From Lachnospiraceae bacterium (GTDB lineage Bacteria > Bacillota > Clostridia > Lachnospirales > Lachnospiraceae): 64,000 nt of DNA. Both the position numbers and the translations under genes were made by a program. The stretch is taken from the NCBI GenBank assembly GCA_024698485.1, contig JAILRC010000016.1:1-64000 (forward strand), read 5' to 3'. Positions 1 to 8,112 of this stretch are shown here, one piece after another (the stretch's first letter is position 1; each line of letters starts with the position of its first letter). The notes under the pieces were generated by a model. That model did not search any database. It worked only from the letters and a program-made list of their open reading frames with translations, and was not told where the DNA came from.

Positions 1-333
1 GGCAATGTCCTTATGGTATTTAGAAAATCCGACATGAAAATGGTAGGGTGTATGCAGGTTCATAATGTACTAAATCAGCGTATGAAAGACTTCACCGGTC
101 ATGTTGGCTATTCTGTACGACCATCAGAAAGGAAAAAAGGATACGCAAAGAGAATGCTGAAAAAGGCTCTTGATTTTTTGAAGGCTTTTGGATTTGATGA
201 AGTATACGTTAGTTGCTTGCCAACAAATATTGCAAGTAGGAAGACTATTTTAGCTAATGGTGGAGAATATATTGAGACAAAATACCTAGAGTGCGACAAT
301 GTAAATCTTGAACGTTATAGAATTCGCATATGA
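1..333 (+). CDS. GNAT-family N-acetyltransferase, C-terminal part (5' end outside window)
   Basis: The frame is open from the first base, so the true start lies upstream and only about 110 residues are seen. The segment has the C-terminal half of a GNAT fold: a strand in which the protein's own state is compared (KMVGCMQV), a conserved HVGYSVRPSERKKGYA segment that is the acetyl-CoA pyrophosphate-binding motif A (R-x-x-G/K-x-G/A pattern), the helix after it, and a final motif B with an N-IASRKTI segment where an Asn and a helix contact CoA. These proteins move an acetyl group from acetyl-CoA to an amine; the substrate cannot be told here. An internal ATG at 13 exists, but it would remove the beta strand before motif A, so it is unlikely to be the start. 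Confidence 0.8.
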   Translation, partial: GNVLMVFRKSDMKMVGCMQVHNVLNQRMKDFTGHVGYSVRPSERKKGYAKRMLKKALDFLKAFGFDEVYVSCLPTNIASRKTILANGGEYIETKYLECDNVNLERYRIRI

Positions 334-460
334 CCCTTTTGAGACGGGGTTAGGGTGTCAAATTTAGGTGTATTGCAATTGGAACGTTGTGCGAAATTGG
401 AAAAGATTGGAAAATAGGATTTATTTTGTATTACAATATTTTGGGAAATGAGATGATTTT

Positions 461-1189
461 ATGGCTACGTATGTGACATCGGATATTCACGGGGAACTTA
501 AATACTTTGAAAAACTGCTTAAGATGGTGGATTTTAAGGACACAGACACACTTTATGTCCTTGGAGACAACATTGACCGTGGTCCGAAGCCCATGGAAAC
601 GGTGCAGAAGATCATGCACATGAAAAATGCTCATTGTCTTCTTGGAAATCATGAAGCAATGGCGCTTGATGCACTTGAGTACCTGGACAGTGAATATGAA
701 AAAGAAGATGTGGAGAAGTTTGATGAAGATCTCCAAAAAAAGACCCGCAGGTGGCTTAAGAACGGATCGGATGTTACCATACGTGCTTTTAGGGCACTTG
801 ACCGTGAAAGAAAAGATGAAATCATTGATTTCTGGCGTGGCTTAAAGACCTATGAAGAGATCAATGTGAATGGTACAGACTATGTTCTTGTGCATGCAGG
901 GCTCGGAAACTTCTCCGAGGACAAGGGACTCAACGAATACACTCAGTATGAACTTGTCTGGACCAGAGATCCCTTTGATGTGAGCTACTACAAGGACAAG
1001 GTAGTTGTTGCCGGACACACTCCTACTCAGGAACTCAATGATAATCCCAAACCCGGCAGCATCTTTAAAAAGAACAACAGGATAGATGTGGACTGCGGTT
1101 CTTGCTACACGGGCGGAAGACTCGCCATGCTGTGCTTGGACACAGGGGAGGAGTTTTATTATCCGAAAAGGCCGTTGCTTAAGCCCTAA
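461..1189 (+). CDS. PPP-family metallophosphoesterase (serine/threonine phosphatase-like)
   Basis: 242 residues. The three metal-binding signatures of the calcineurin-like PPP family are visible in order: SDIHGE at residues 7-12, GDNIDRG near 35 and GNHE near 62, followed by the later histidines in VHAGL and AGHTPT. Proteins of this type hydrolyse phosphate esters or phosphoproteins with a di-metal centre in the cytosol; the physiological substrate is not evident. Length and motif spacing fit the compact bacterial PPP phosphatases. ATG at 461 follows a purine-rich GAGATGA stretch. The gene stands alone: a 127-base spacer with no obvious structure precedes it and a ybaK remnant follows. Confidence 0.85.
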   Translation: MATYVTSDIHGELKYFEKLLKMVDFKDTDTLYVLGDNIDRGPKPMETVQKIMHMKNAHCLLGNHEAMALDALEYLDSEYEKEDVEKFDEDLQKKTRRWLKNGSDVTIRAFRALDRERKDEIIDFWRGLKTYEEINVNGTDYVLVHAGLGNFSEDKGLNEYTQYELVWTRDPFDVSYYKDKVVVAGHTPTQELNDNPKPGSIFKKNNRIDVDCGSCYTGGRLAMLCLDTGEEFYYPKRPLLKP

Positions 1190-1209
1190 TTCCATCATCA
1201 GCATCATAG

Positions 1210-1491
1210 TCGGAACAACGGTATATATACTGCTCACCATGCTGTGACGGATGTGCCGGAGGGGGGAACAAAGATGCGGGAAAACAAAAGGATCTGCTGC
1301 CTCTCACGGGATATGTCCACGGCGGATGTTCTCCCATAGGGATGAAAAAGCAGTTTCCTACGTTTATCCACGAAACGGCGGCGGGCTTTGAGCACATATA
1401 TGTAAGTGCGGGAAAAGTGGGCTTTCAGACAGAAATCTCCCCTGATGACCTGATCAAGGCAGCATGCTGTAAAGTAGCGGATATTGTTTGA
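1210..1491 (+). pseudogene. ybaK: ybaK/ebsC-like Cys-tRNA(Pro) deacylase remnant
   Basis: Frame 1 between a TAG at 1207 and a TGA at 1489 encodes about 93 codons with no plausible start. From about 1270 to the stop it strongly resembles the C-terminal half of YbaK-type prolyl-tRNA editing proteins: a TGYVHGGCSPIGMKKQFPT segment, an H-ETA-F stretch, then IYVSAGKVGFQTEISPDDLI. YbaK proteins (about 160 residues) deacylate mischarged Cys-tRNA(Pro). The N-terminal half is absent, the usual KELLKL-like segment before TGY seems missing, and the region just upstream holds stops. I infer a decayed, truncated copy. It ends 3 bases inside the upstream extension of the amylase frame. A sequencing error cannot be excluded but would not restore the missing half. 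Confidence 0.7.
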
Positions 1492-1532
1492 TGAAAGCAC
1501 AAAAAGATCAGAAATACAAGGAGGTACCCCAC

Positions 1533-2897
1533 ATGACCAACGAAAACAACACCCTTCCCGGTGACAAAATGCCGGGCTCAATTTGGGCATATGAAAGCGT
1601 TTTTTACCAGATCTACCCGTTGGGTCTGACGGGTGCACCCTTTGAGAATGACGGCGTTTTGGAACATAGGATCCTGAAACTGTTGGACTGGGTTCCGCAC
1701 ATCAAAAAACTTGGTGCAAATGCGGTGTATCTCTGCCCTGTTTTTGAGTCGGACACTCACGGGTACAACACAAGGGATTACACGAAGGTGGATGTGAGAC
1801 TGGGCACTGACGACGACCTTAAAAAAGTGGTTTCGGAGTTTCACAAAAACGGCATCAGAGTCGTGTTGGACGGCGTGTTCAATCACGTGGGACGAGGCTT
1901 TTGGGCATTTCGTGATGTGCTTGAAAAACGTGAGGCGTCTCAATATGTCAATTGGTTCGCGCGCATAGATTTTTCGGGCAATTCCAACTACAACGACGGG
2001 CTTTGGTACGAGGGCTGGGAAGGTAACTACGACCTTGTGAAGCTGAACCTTTGGAACCCGGATGTCAAAAACCACATTTTTAACGCAGTTGAAGGCTGGA
2101 TCCGGGACTTTGACATAGACGGCATCAGGCTTGACGTGGCATATTGCCTGGAACGTGGCTTCCTTAACGAACTCAGACGCTTCTGCGACTCGAAAAAAGA
2201 GGAGTTCTTCCTGCTGGGCGAGGTGCTTCACGGTGAATATGGCAGGATGCTTTCAGAAATGTGCATCCACTCCCTCACCAACTACCAGTGCTACAAGGGA
2301 CTGTACTCCGCTGTCAACAGCTACAACCTTTTTGAAATCGTTCACTCACTACTTCGTCTCTTCGGTCCCGAGGACTGGACAGTGGCACGGGGGACTCACC
2401 TCCTGTCGTTTCTTGACAACCACGACGTGACGAGGATCGCAAGCATATTAAACGACGAAAGAGAGCTGCAGCCTGCATATGCACTGCTTTTCGGTATGCC
2501 GGGCATTCCAAGCATATATTACGGCAGCGAGTGGGGAGTGAAGGGCGACAAAAAGGACGGCGATCCGGCCCTCAGACCCTTCATCGAAAAGCCTGAAACC
2601 AACGAACTCACCGAATACATCCAAAAACTCGCCGAGATCAAAAAACGTGAGAATGCATTGAATTACGGCGGTATGCGAAGCCTCTTCCTTACAAACCGTG
2701 CCTGCGTTTTTGCAAGGGAATGGGAAAACGAAAGGATACTTGTGGCAGTGAACATTGATGATAAGCCTGTTATGGCGTATTTCGAAGCAGGCAGTCAATG
2801 GGCTGACAAACTGATCACGGGGCAGGAACATGATTTTACCGGAGGCAGCGAACTTGCACCATTCGGAACTTATTTCTGGAAGATAAAAAGCAAATGA
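1533..2897 (+). CDS. Alpha-amylase family glycoside hydrolase (GH13)
   Basis: 454 residues from the ATG at 1533, chosen because a full AAGGAGGT site at 1518-1525 sits 7 bases before it; the frame runs 15 codons further upstream without such a site. All four GH13 conserved regions are present: DGVFNHVG (region I), GIRLDVAYC with nucleophile Asp201 (II), GEVLHG with acid/base Glu230 (III) and FLDNHDVTR with Asp298 (IV). No signal peptide, so it acts in the cytosol, probably on maltodextrins or cyclodextrins; the short size and FYQIYPLG start resemble cyclomaltodextrinase/neopullulanase-like enzymes without the N-terminal domain. The exact substrate is not decidable from sequence. Confidence 0.9.
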   Translation: MTNENNTLPGDKMPGSIWAYESVFYQIYPLGLTGAPFENDGVLEHRILKLLDWVPHIKKLGANAVYLCPVFESDTHGYNTRDYTKVDVRLGTDDDLKKVVSEFHKNGIRVVLDGVFNHVGRGFWAFRDVLEKREASQYVNWFARIDFSGNSNYNDGLWYEGWEGNYDLVKLNLWNPDVKNHIFNAVEGWIRDFDIDGIRLDVAYCLERGFLNELRRFCDSKKEEFFLLGEVLHGEYGRMLSEMCIHSLTNYQCYKGLYSAVNSYNLFEIVHSLLRLFGPEDWTVARGTHLLSFLDNHDVTRIASILNDERELQPAYALLFGMPGIPSIYYGSEWGVKGDKKDGDPALRPFIEKPETNELTEYIQKLAEIKKRENALNYGGMRSLFLTNRACVFAREWENERILVAVNIDDKPVMAYFEAGSQWADKLITGQEHDFTGGSELAPFGTYFWKIKSK

Positions 2898-2968
2898 TAT
2901 GAAATAAAGAGAACTTATGATGGATGTGCAAGGATTACGAAAATCCTTGAAAAGGCATGAAATCCTTA

Positions 2969-2997
2969 AAGACAATGCAATGAAAATGTGCTATTAT
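2969..2997 (+). promoter_or_regulatory. Sigma-A type promoter, upstream
   Basis: AAGACA at 2969-2974, a 17-base spacer, and TATTAT at 2992-2997 with an extended TGC just before it. It lies 120 bases before the TetR gene and would read into it. The block around it (TAAAGACAA ... TGTGCTAtTATCTGT) is nearly repeated before sdaAB at 7358-7386. Confidence 0.5.
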
Positions 2998-3029
2998 CTG
3001 TGGGATCGGAAATCCCGTCCATTTTTTTC

Positions 3030-3058
3030 TTGACAAAGTTAGGCGAACGGTGTACTCT
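3030..3058 (+). promoter_or_regulatory. Promoter of the TetR gene
   Basis: A consensus -35 TTGACA at 3030-3035, a 17-base spacer, and a weaker -10 TACTCT at 3053-3058. The -10 overlaps the left arm of the inverted repeat at 3043-3086, which fits a promoter blocked by its own product. Confidence 0.55.
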
Positions 3059-3086
3059 ATCGAAGACGTTAGCGTACAGCGTTCGC
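3043..3086 (+). promoter_or_regulatory. Inverted repeat, probable TetR operator
   Basis: Arms GCGAACGGTGTAC (3043-3055) and GTACAGCGTTCGC (3074-3086) are complementary in 12 of 13 positions around an 18-base centre. A GTTAGG/GTTAGC element starts 5 bases before the left arm (3038) and 6 bases before the right arm (3068). The position over the -10 and 31 bases before the start codon suggests autoregulation by the TetR protein encoded next; inference. Confidence 0.5.
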
Positions 3087-3117
3087 TTTTGATTTGAACA
3101 GACGTGCAGGAGTGGAT

Positions 3118-3732
3118 ATGCCCAGAGACAAGAGTGAAAATCATGAGAAGATCATAGAGGCTGCTTTTGAGGAATTCGCAAGATACGGATTCGAAGACGC
3201 ATCCATGCGCCGCATCGCTGCAGCATGCGGGATGAGTGCATCCGGACTGTACAAGCATTTTCCGGGAAAGGAAGAGATGTTTGCCACTCTGGTAAAACCT
3301 GCGGTGGACGGCTTGATGGATCTGTATCATGAGATCGAGAAAGAATATTTCGATGATCTTTCGGGTGAGGGAAAGGCAGATGTAAGCAACTCAAAGGGCG
3401 AAATGGTCAGGATGACGGAATACATATATGACCATTTTAAGGAGTTTGAGCTGATCATTTGTAAGTCCAAAGGCTCGATTTACGAAAACTTCAAGCACGA
3501 CGTGGCGAGCCTTGAGGAGAGAGTGACCCTTCGGTATATGGAAGTGGCCAAGGAGAAAGGTGTCCGTGTCAAGGAATTTGATATCGGGGAATTCCATCTT
3601 CTGGTGACAGCAAGCATAGAAGCACTCTTTCAGACGGTTTTGCACGGTTTTTCAAAAGAAAAAGCCCTTCATTTTGCAGAAACGGTATCATCATTTTACG
3701 CGCCTGCATGGAGTGCATATTTTGGAATATAG
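3118..3732 (+). CDS. TetR/AcrR family transcriptional regulator
   Basis: 204 residues. The N-terminal 50 residues carry a TetR helix-turn-helix: KIIEAAFEEFARYGFEDAS, then MRRIAAACGMSASGLYKHF with the typical glycine turn and the Y-x-H-F end of the recognition helix. The C-terminal ligand domain is all-helical and specific to a sub-family I do not recognise. Start: ATG 3118 has a GGAG 6 bases upstream; an in-frame TTG at 3094 lacks one. It is followed after 92 bases by a two-gene ABC exporter on the same strand, so it most likely represses that exporter in the absence of an inducer. Inverted repeats before this gene and before the exporter fit that. Confidence 0.9.
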   Translation: MPRDKSENHEKIIEAAFEEFARYGFEDASMRRIAAACGMSASGLYKHFPGKEEMFATLVKPAVDGLMDLYHEIEKEYFDDLSGEGKADVSNSKGEMVRMTEYIYDHFKEFELIICKSKGSIYENFKHDVASLEERVTLRYMEVAKEKGVRVKEFDIGEFHLLVTASIEALFQTVLHGFSKEKALHFAETVSSFYAPAWSAYFGI

Positions 3733-3774
3733 TTCACAGACCCCGCTCAGTGCGGGGTTAAAAAACGGACATGG

Positions 3775-3790
3775 GTTAGCAGGGGCTAAC
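3775..3790 (+). promoter_or_regulatory. GTTAGC inverted repeat before the ABC exporter
   Basis: GTTAGC-AGGG-GCTAAC is a perfect 6-base inverted repeat 34 bases before the exporter start codon. GTTAGC/GTTAGG also occurs twice in the TetR promoter region (3038, 3068). I infer a shared regulator site. A separate GC-rich hairpin, CCCCGC/GCGGGG at 3741-3757, lies just after the TetR stop but has no T-run on the plus strand, so it is a poor terminator. Confidence 0.45.
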
Positions 3791-3824
3791 TAATCAGACT
3801 GTATTATTAAAAGGAGAGAAAAAC

Positions 3825-5576
3825 ATGGAAAGTACCAAAAAGAGATCCACACTCAGCTGGGTGATGGAGTTTGCGGGTATGAACAAAAGCTCATACATAT
3901 TGAGCGTCATATTTGCGATAATAAGTGTCCTGGCAGGCTTTGTACCTTACTTTTTTGTGGCAGAGATAGTAAGGGCGCTGATCGCAGGAAATGAGGACAT
4001 GAGTTTCTATCTGCAGAAATGCGGGATCATATCCCTTTGCTGGCTTGTGAATAAACTTTTTCACAGCATATCCACAACCCTGTCCCACAGAGCCACTTTC
4101 GGAGTCCTGGCGGAGATCAGAAGAAGGCTTACAAAGAAACTGAGCCTCATGCCCCTGGGAGATGTGCTGGAGGATTCTTCGGGATCCTATAAAAATATAA
4201 TCGTGGAGAGAGTGGATTCCATAGAGACAACCCTTGCTCACATAATCCCGGAGATGATATCAAACGCCATTGTCCCCATAGGTATTCTGGTGATCATGTT
4301 CACGGTGGACTGGAGGCTGACTCTGCTTTCGCTTATCAGCGTTCCTTTGGGAATGGTCTTTTACGGCATGATGATGGTGGGATCGGAAGAGAGTTTCAGA
4401 AATACAATGGTCAAGACCAAGGCATTGAACGACACCGCTGTTGAATATATAAACGGTATCGAAGTCATTAAAGCCTTCGGTAAGACCAAAACATCCTACG
4501 AAAAATTCATTACTGCGGCCAAAGAAGGCGCCGACTGCTTCATCGAATGGATGAGAAGGTGCAATGTATGGCAGAATCTGGCTTTGACACTTTTGCCTGC
4601 ACAGCTTCTGACACTTCTTCCGTTTGCGGGACTGTATTATTTTCAGGGTAAGACAGACGGAACGGATGCAATGCTCCTCATCATCCTGACCCTCGGTCTG
4701 GTCTCGCCTTTCATGGTGGTTGCGGGACATATGGATAATCTTAAGAAAACGGGAGCGATCATTGAAGAGGTGACATCCGTTCTTGAAAAGAGAGAACTTG
4801 CCCGCCCCGAGACCATCAGGAAAAAGCCTGAGGGAAGCACCATAGAATTTAAGGATGTTCATTTCGGATATGACGAGAAAGAGGTTCTCCACGGGATCAA
4901 CATGACCATAAAAGAAGGCACGGTCAATGCGCTTGTGGGACCTTCCGGATCGGGTAAATCCACTGTGGCAAAACTCATCGCCTCCTTCTGGGATCCGGAC
5001 AGTGGAAGCGTCACTTACGGCGGAGCAGACATAAAGGATATGCCCCTTACTTATTATAATAAGATGATCGCATATGTTTCCCAGGACAATTATCTTTTTG
5101 ACGAGACCGTCATGGAAAACATAAGGATGGGCAATCCGGATGCTACGGACGAGGAGGTCGTAAATGCTGCAAAAGCATGCGGATGTCATGATTTCATCAT
5201 GAACCTTGAAAACGGATATGAAACAAAGACGGGAGGAGCGGGAGGTCATCTTTCCGGTGGTGAGAGACAGAGGATCAGCATAGCCCGTGCCATGCTGAAG
5301 AATGCCCCTGTTGTGATCCTTGACGAGGCAACTGCCTACACGGATCCTGAGAACGAGGCTCTTGTGCAGAGGAGCGTTGCAAAGCTTATAAAGGGAAAGA
5401 CACTTATCGTCATCGCCCACAGACTTTCCACCATTGCTTCGGCTGACCGTATCTTTGTCATCGACGACGGAAATGTGGCAGCACAGGGAACCCAGGAGGA
5501 GCTTCTTAAGAACTCGCCTTTATACAAAGAAATGTGGGAAGCTCACATCGCTTCAAAAGATTCGGAGGTGGCATAA
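3825..5576 (+). CDS. ABC exporter half-transporter, permease-ATPase, subunit 1
   Basis: 583 residues: a type-1 exporter membrane domain of about six helices (residues ~20-310), then an ATPase domain. ATPase motifs are canonical: Walker A GPSGSGKST, Q-loop YVSQDNYLFDETV, signature LSGGERQRISIARAML, Walker B VVILDEATA with the catalytic Glu, and H-loop IAHRLST. The stop codon overlaps the start of the next half-transporter by one base (TAATG), so the two are co-translated and probably form a heterodimer. With the adjacent TetR gene this looks like a drug, peptide or metallophore exporter; the general layout resembles YbtP/YbtQ and IrtA/IrtB-type pairs, but the substrate is unknown. Both halves have intact catalytic sites, unlike heterodimers with one degenerate site. 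Confidence 0.9.
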   Translation: MESTKKRSTLSWVMEFAGMNKSSYILSVIFAIISVLAGFVPYFFVAEIVRALIAGNEDMSFYLQKCGIISLCWLVNKLFHSISTTLSHRATFGVLAEIRRRLTKKLSLMPLGDVLEDSSGSYKNIIVERVDSIETTLAHIIPEMISNAIVPIGILVIMFTVDWRLTLLSLISVPLGMVFYGMMMVGSEESFRNTMVKTKALNDTAVEYINGIEVIKAFGKTKTSYEKFITAAKEGADCFIEWMRRCNVWQNLALTLLPAQLLTLLPFAGLYYFQGKTDGTDAMLLIILTLGLVSPFMVVAGHMDNLKKTGAIIEEVTSVLEKRELARPETIRKKPEGSTIEFKDVHFGYDEKEVLHGINMTIKEGTVNALVGPSGSGKSTVAKLIASFWDPDSGSVTYGGADIKDMPLTYYNKMIAYVSQDNYLFDETVMENIRMGNPDATDEEVVNAAKACGCHDFIMNLENGYETKTGGAGGHLSGGERQRISIARAMLKNAPVVILDEATAYTDPENEALVQRSVAKLIKGKTLIVIAHRLSTIASADRIFVIDDGNVAAQGTQEELLKNSPLYKEMWEAHIASKDSEVA

Positions 5577-7312
5577 TGTTTCGCACTTTAAAAAAATACT
5601 TTGACTTTGCCAATAAAGTTAACAAAAAGAAACTCATGGGAGCTATGCTCTTGGGCGTGCTCAAGGCCATGTTCGCAATGCTCAAGATCCCTGCTATAGC
5701 AGCGATCATACAGGGGATCCTGGATGATAACATGACTCCCTCCACCATATGGACATCCTTCGGCATCATGTGTCTGTCTGTCGCCGGACAGGTGCTTGTA
5801 GGCCTTAAGACCACCATGCTCCAGACAGAGGCGGGATACAACACCTGTTCCGGAAAACGCATCGAGATAGCGGAACATTTAAGATACCTTCCCATGGGCT
5901 TTTTTAACGCCAACAGCCTGGGACAGATCACGAACATCACCACAAACACCATGGAACAGCTGGCGGATGTGGCTACCCTTGTGGTAATGATCACCACACA
6001 GGGGATCGTGACCACGGGTGTGATCTTTGTGTTCCTGGCATTCTTTGACATACGTATCGCCCTTATCCTGCTGGTGGGTATCCTTGTTTTCTCATTCTTT
6101 AACTCCATGATGCAGAGAGCGACCATTCCCGTGGCACCCAGAGCGGCAAAGGCAGGAGAGAGTCTTGTGAGTGCCGTCATCGAGTACATCCAGGGCATAG
6201 CGGAAGTAAAGAATTTCAACCTTACCGCAAAGGCTGCCAAAAAACTTGAAAGCACCATCAGAGAAAAACAGGCAGCGGACACAAAAATGGAATTTACCGT
6301 GATCCCTTTCATGTTCCTTCAGGGCCTTGCCACCAAGCTTACGGGCGTTCTCATGTGCCTTGTTTCGGTGTATTTTTACCTGACCGGCTCCATGCCTCTT
6401 TTGTACACCATAATCATGACCATATCCTCATTTATGATATATGAAAGCCTGGATATGATGGGAGGCTTCTCTGCACTTATGAGGAATGTTAACATCATAG
6501 TGGACAAGGCCAATGAGGTCCTTTCCATTCCCGCCATGGACATAGAAGGGGCAGATCTTACCCCTTCCAAAACGGACATCGAACTTAAAAATGTTTCATT
6601 TGCATATGAGGACAGAACCATCATCGACAATGTTTCGGTAAAGATCCCCGCCAACACCACAACAGCCATAGTGGGACCTTCCGGCGGCGGAAAGACGACT
6701 CTTACAAATCTCATGGCCAGATTCTGGGACGTGCGATCGGGCGAGGTCCTTCTGGGAGGCAAAAATGTCAAGGATTACAGTTTCGACTCCCTTATGAAGA
6801 ATTTCAGTTTTGTGTTCCAGAGAGTCTACCTTTTTGAAGACACCATTGCCAACAACATCAGGTTCGGTAACCCCGAAGCACCCATGGAAAAGGTCATTGA
6901 AGCGGCAAAGAAGGCCAGATGCCACGATTTCATCATGAACCTTCCCAAGGGGTACGATACCATGATCGGTGAAGGGGGAGCGTCTCTTTCCGGCGGAGAG
7001 AAACAGCGTATCTCCATAGCCCGTGCCATTATGAAGGATGCACCCGTCATCATCCTTGACGAAGCCACAGCCAATGTGGATCCCGAGAATGAAGCGGAAC
7101 TCACCAAAGCCGTGGAAGAACTCACCCGTAACAAGACCATCATCATGATCGCTCACAGGTTAAAGACCGTAAGAAATGCGGATCAGATCCTTGTGGTGGC
7201 GGACGGAAAGATAGTTCAGAAGGGAACCCATGATGAACTTATGGCAGAAGAAGGCATATACAGGAACTTTGTCACCGAAAGAAAGGAAGCGGTTTCCTGG
7301 AAGATAGCATGA
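5576..7312 (+). CDS. ABC exporter half-transporter, permease-ATPase, subunit 2
   Basis: 578 residues from the ATG overlapping the previous stop by one base; upstream in-frame codons inside subunit 1 are ignored because this start gives the normal N-terminus of such proteins. A six-helix membrane domain (~15-310) precedes an ATPase with Walker A GPSGGGKTT, signature LSGGEKQRISIARAIM, Walker B VIILDEATANVDPEN and H-loop IAHRLKT, all intact. The N-terminal membrane part differs from subunit 1, as expected for a heterodimer. Same operon and inferred regulation as subunit 1. Confidence 0.9.
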   Translation: MFRTLKKYFDFANKVNKKKLMGAMLLGVLKAMFAMLKIPAIAAIIQGILDDNMTPSTIWTSFGIMCLSVAGQVLVGLKTTMLQTEAGYNTCSGKRIEIAEHLRYLPMGFFNANSLGQITNITTNTMEQLADVATLVVMITTQGIVTTGVIFVFLAFFDIRIALILLVGILVFSFFNSMMQRATIPVAPRAAKAGESLVSAVIEYIQGIAEVKNFNLTAKAAKKLESTIREKQAADTKMEFTVIPFMFLQGLATKLTGVLMCLVSVYFYLTGSMPLLYTIIMTISSFMIYESLDMMGGFSALMRNVNIIVDKANEVLSIPAMDIEGADLTPSKTDIELKNVSFAYEDRTIIDNVSVKIPANTTTAIVGPSGGGKTTLTNLMARFWDVRSGEVLLGGKNVKDYSFDSLMKNFSFVFQRVYLFEDTIANNIRFGNPEAPMEKVIEAAKKARCHDFIMNLPKGYDTMIGEGGASLSGGEKQRISIARAIMKDAPVIILDEATANVDPENEAELTKAVEELTRNKTIIMIAHRLKTVRNADQILVVADGKIVQKGTHDELMAEEGIYRNFVTERKEAVSWKIA

Positions 7313-7357
7313 GTGTGTGAACTGTAAGAAAAAGTGCCTTGAAGCAAAAGGATTTTA

Positions 7358-7386
7358 AAGACAAGAGAAGAGATTTGTGCTAATAT
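7358..7386 (+). promoter_or_regulatory. Promoter of sdaAB-sdaAA
   Basis: AAGACA at 7358-7363, 17 bases, then TAATAT at 7381-7386 with an upstream TGTGC. It would start transcription near 7393, leaving a leader of about 40 bases. The element closely matches the one at 2969-2997, including CCTTGAA about 20 bases before the -35. Confidence 0.5.
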
Positions 7387-7434
7387 CTGTAGAAGTGTAG
7401 AGATACATGATCAAAGGTAAAGGAAAAAGATAAC

Positions 7435-8112
7435 ATGAATCTTTTTGACATTATAGGACCGGTCATGGTGGGACCTTCAAGTTCCCACACGGCCGGAGCA
7501 GTGAAGATCGGACTGGCGGCGGGAAAACTGCTGGGAGAAAAGGTGGTCTCCGCGGAGATACTTTTGTACGGATCCTTCCTGGCAACGGGAAAGGGACACG
7601 GTACGGATGCGGCGCTGGTGGCAGGTCTTTTGGGGATGAAGATGGACGACGAAAACATTCCCAAAAGTCTTGAGATAGCAAAGGAAAGAGGACTTCAGAT
7701 AAAGTTCGGAAAAGCGGATCTTAAAGATGCTCATCCCAATTCGGTAGAAATGAGGCTTGTGGGAGAGCATGGAAGAAAGCTCTCCATAGTGGGAGAATCC
7801 ATCGGGGGTTCCCTCATCAACATTGCGAAGATCGACGGTCTGGATGCAAATTTCTCGGGAGATTTCCCGACACTCATCATCCACAACGAAGACCAGCCGG
7901 GACATCTGGCAGAGGTTACCGGTATGCTGGCCCGCAGTTCCATAAATGTGGCCACCATGCAGCTGTACCGTGCAAGTCGCGGCGGTGAAGCCGTCATGGT
8001 CATTGAATGCGATCAGGAGGTTCCGGAAGAGACTCTGGAATGGTTGCAAAAAGCGGATGGGATCACAAAAGTGACCTATTTCAGTCTTAAGGAGCCGGAG
8101 GAAACAAGATGA
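7435..8112 (+). CDS. sdaAB: L-serine ammonia-lyase (dehydratase), iron-sulfur dependent, beta subunit
   Basis: 225 residues. The N-terminus (FDIIGPVMVGPSSSHTAGAVKIG) is the signature of the serine dehydratase beta domain, and residues ~148-220 form an ACT domain (LIIHNEDQPGHLAEVTGML...INVATM). With the alpha subunit it converts L-serine to pyruvate and ammonia in the cytosol. The stop overlaps the sdaAA start by 4 bases (ATGA), showing translational coupling. Two-gene alpha/beta organisation is usual in Firmicutes, whereas enterobacteria use a fused protein. Confidence 0.95.
   Translation: MNLFDIIGPVMVGPSSSHTAGAVKIGLAAGKLLGEKVVSAEILLYGSFLATGKGHGTDAALVAGLLGMKMDDENIPKSLEIAKERGLQIKFGKADLKDAHPNSVEMRLVGEHGRKLSIVGESIGGSLINIAKIDGLDANFSGDFPTLIIHNEDQPGHLAEVTGMLARSSINVATMQLYRASRGGEAVMVIECDQEVPEETLEWLQKADGITKVTYFSLKEPEETR

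Noticed and set aside
1190-1260. Short hydrophobic frame after the phosphatase gene (about 19 codons)
   Set aside because: No start or ribosome site and it ends in a stop; chance is likely.
3741-3757. GC hairpin after the TetR gene as a terminator
   Set aside because: The hairpin is followed by A residues, not T, on the coding strand.
4260-5420. Long open frame on the minus strand (386 codons) opposite the ABC exporter
   Set aside because: Lies wholly antisense to a gene with intact ABC motifs; the amino-acid content (many His, Cys, Arg) is that of a shadow frame and there is no ribosome site.
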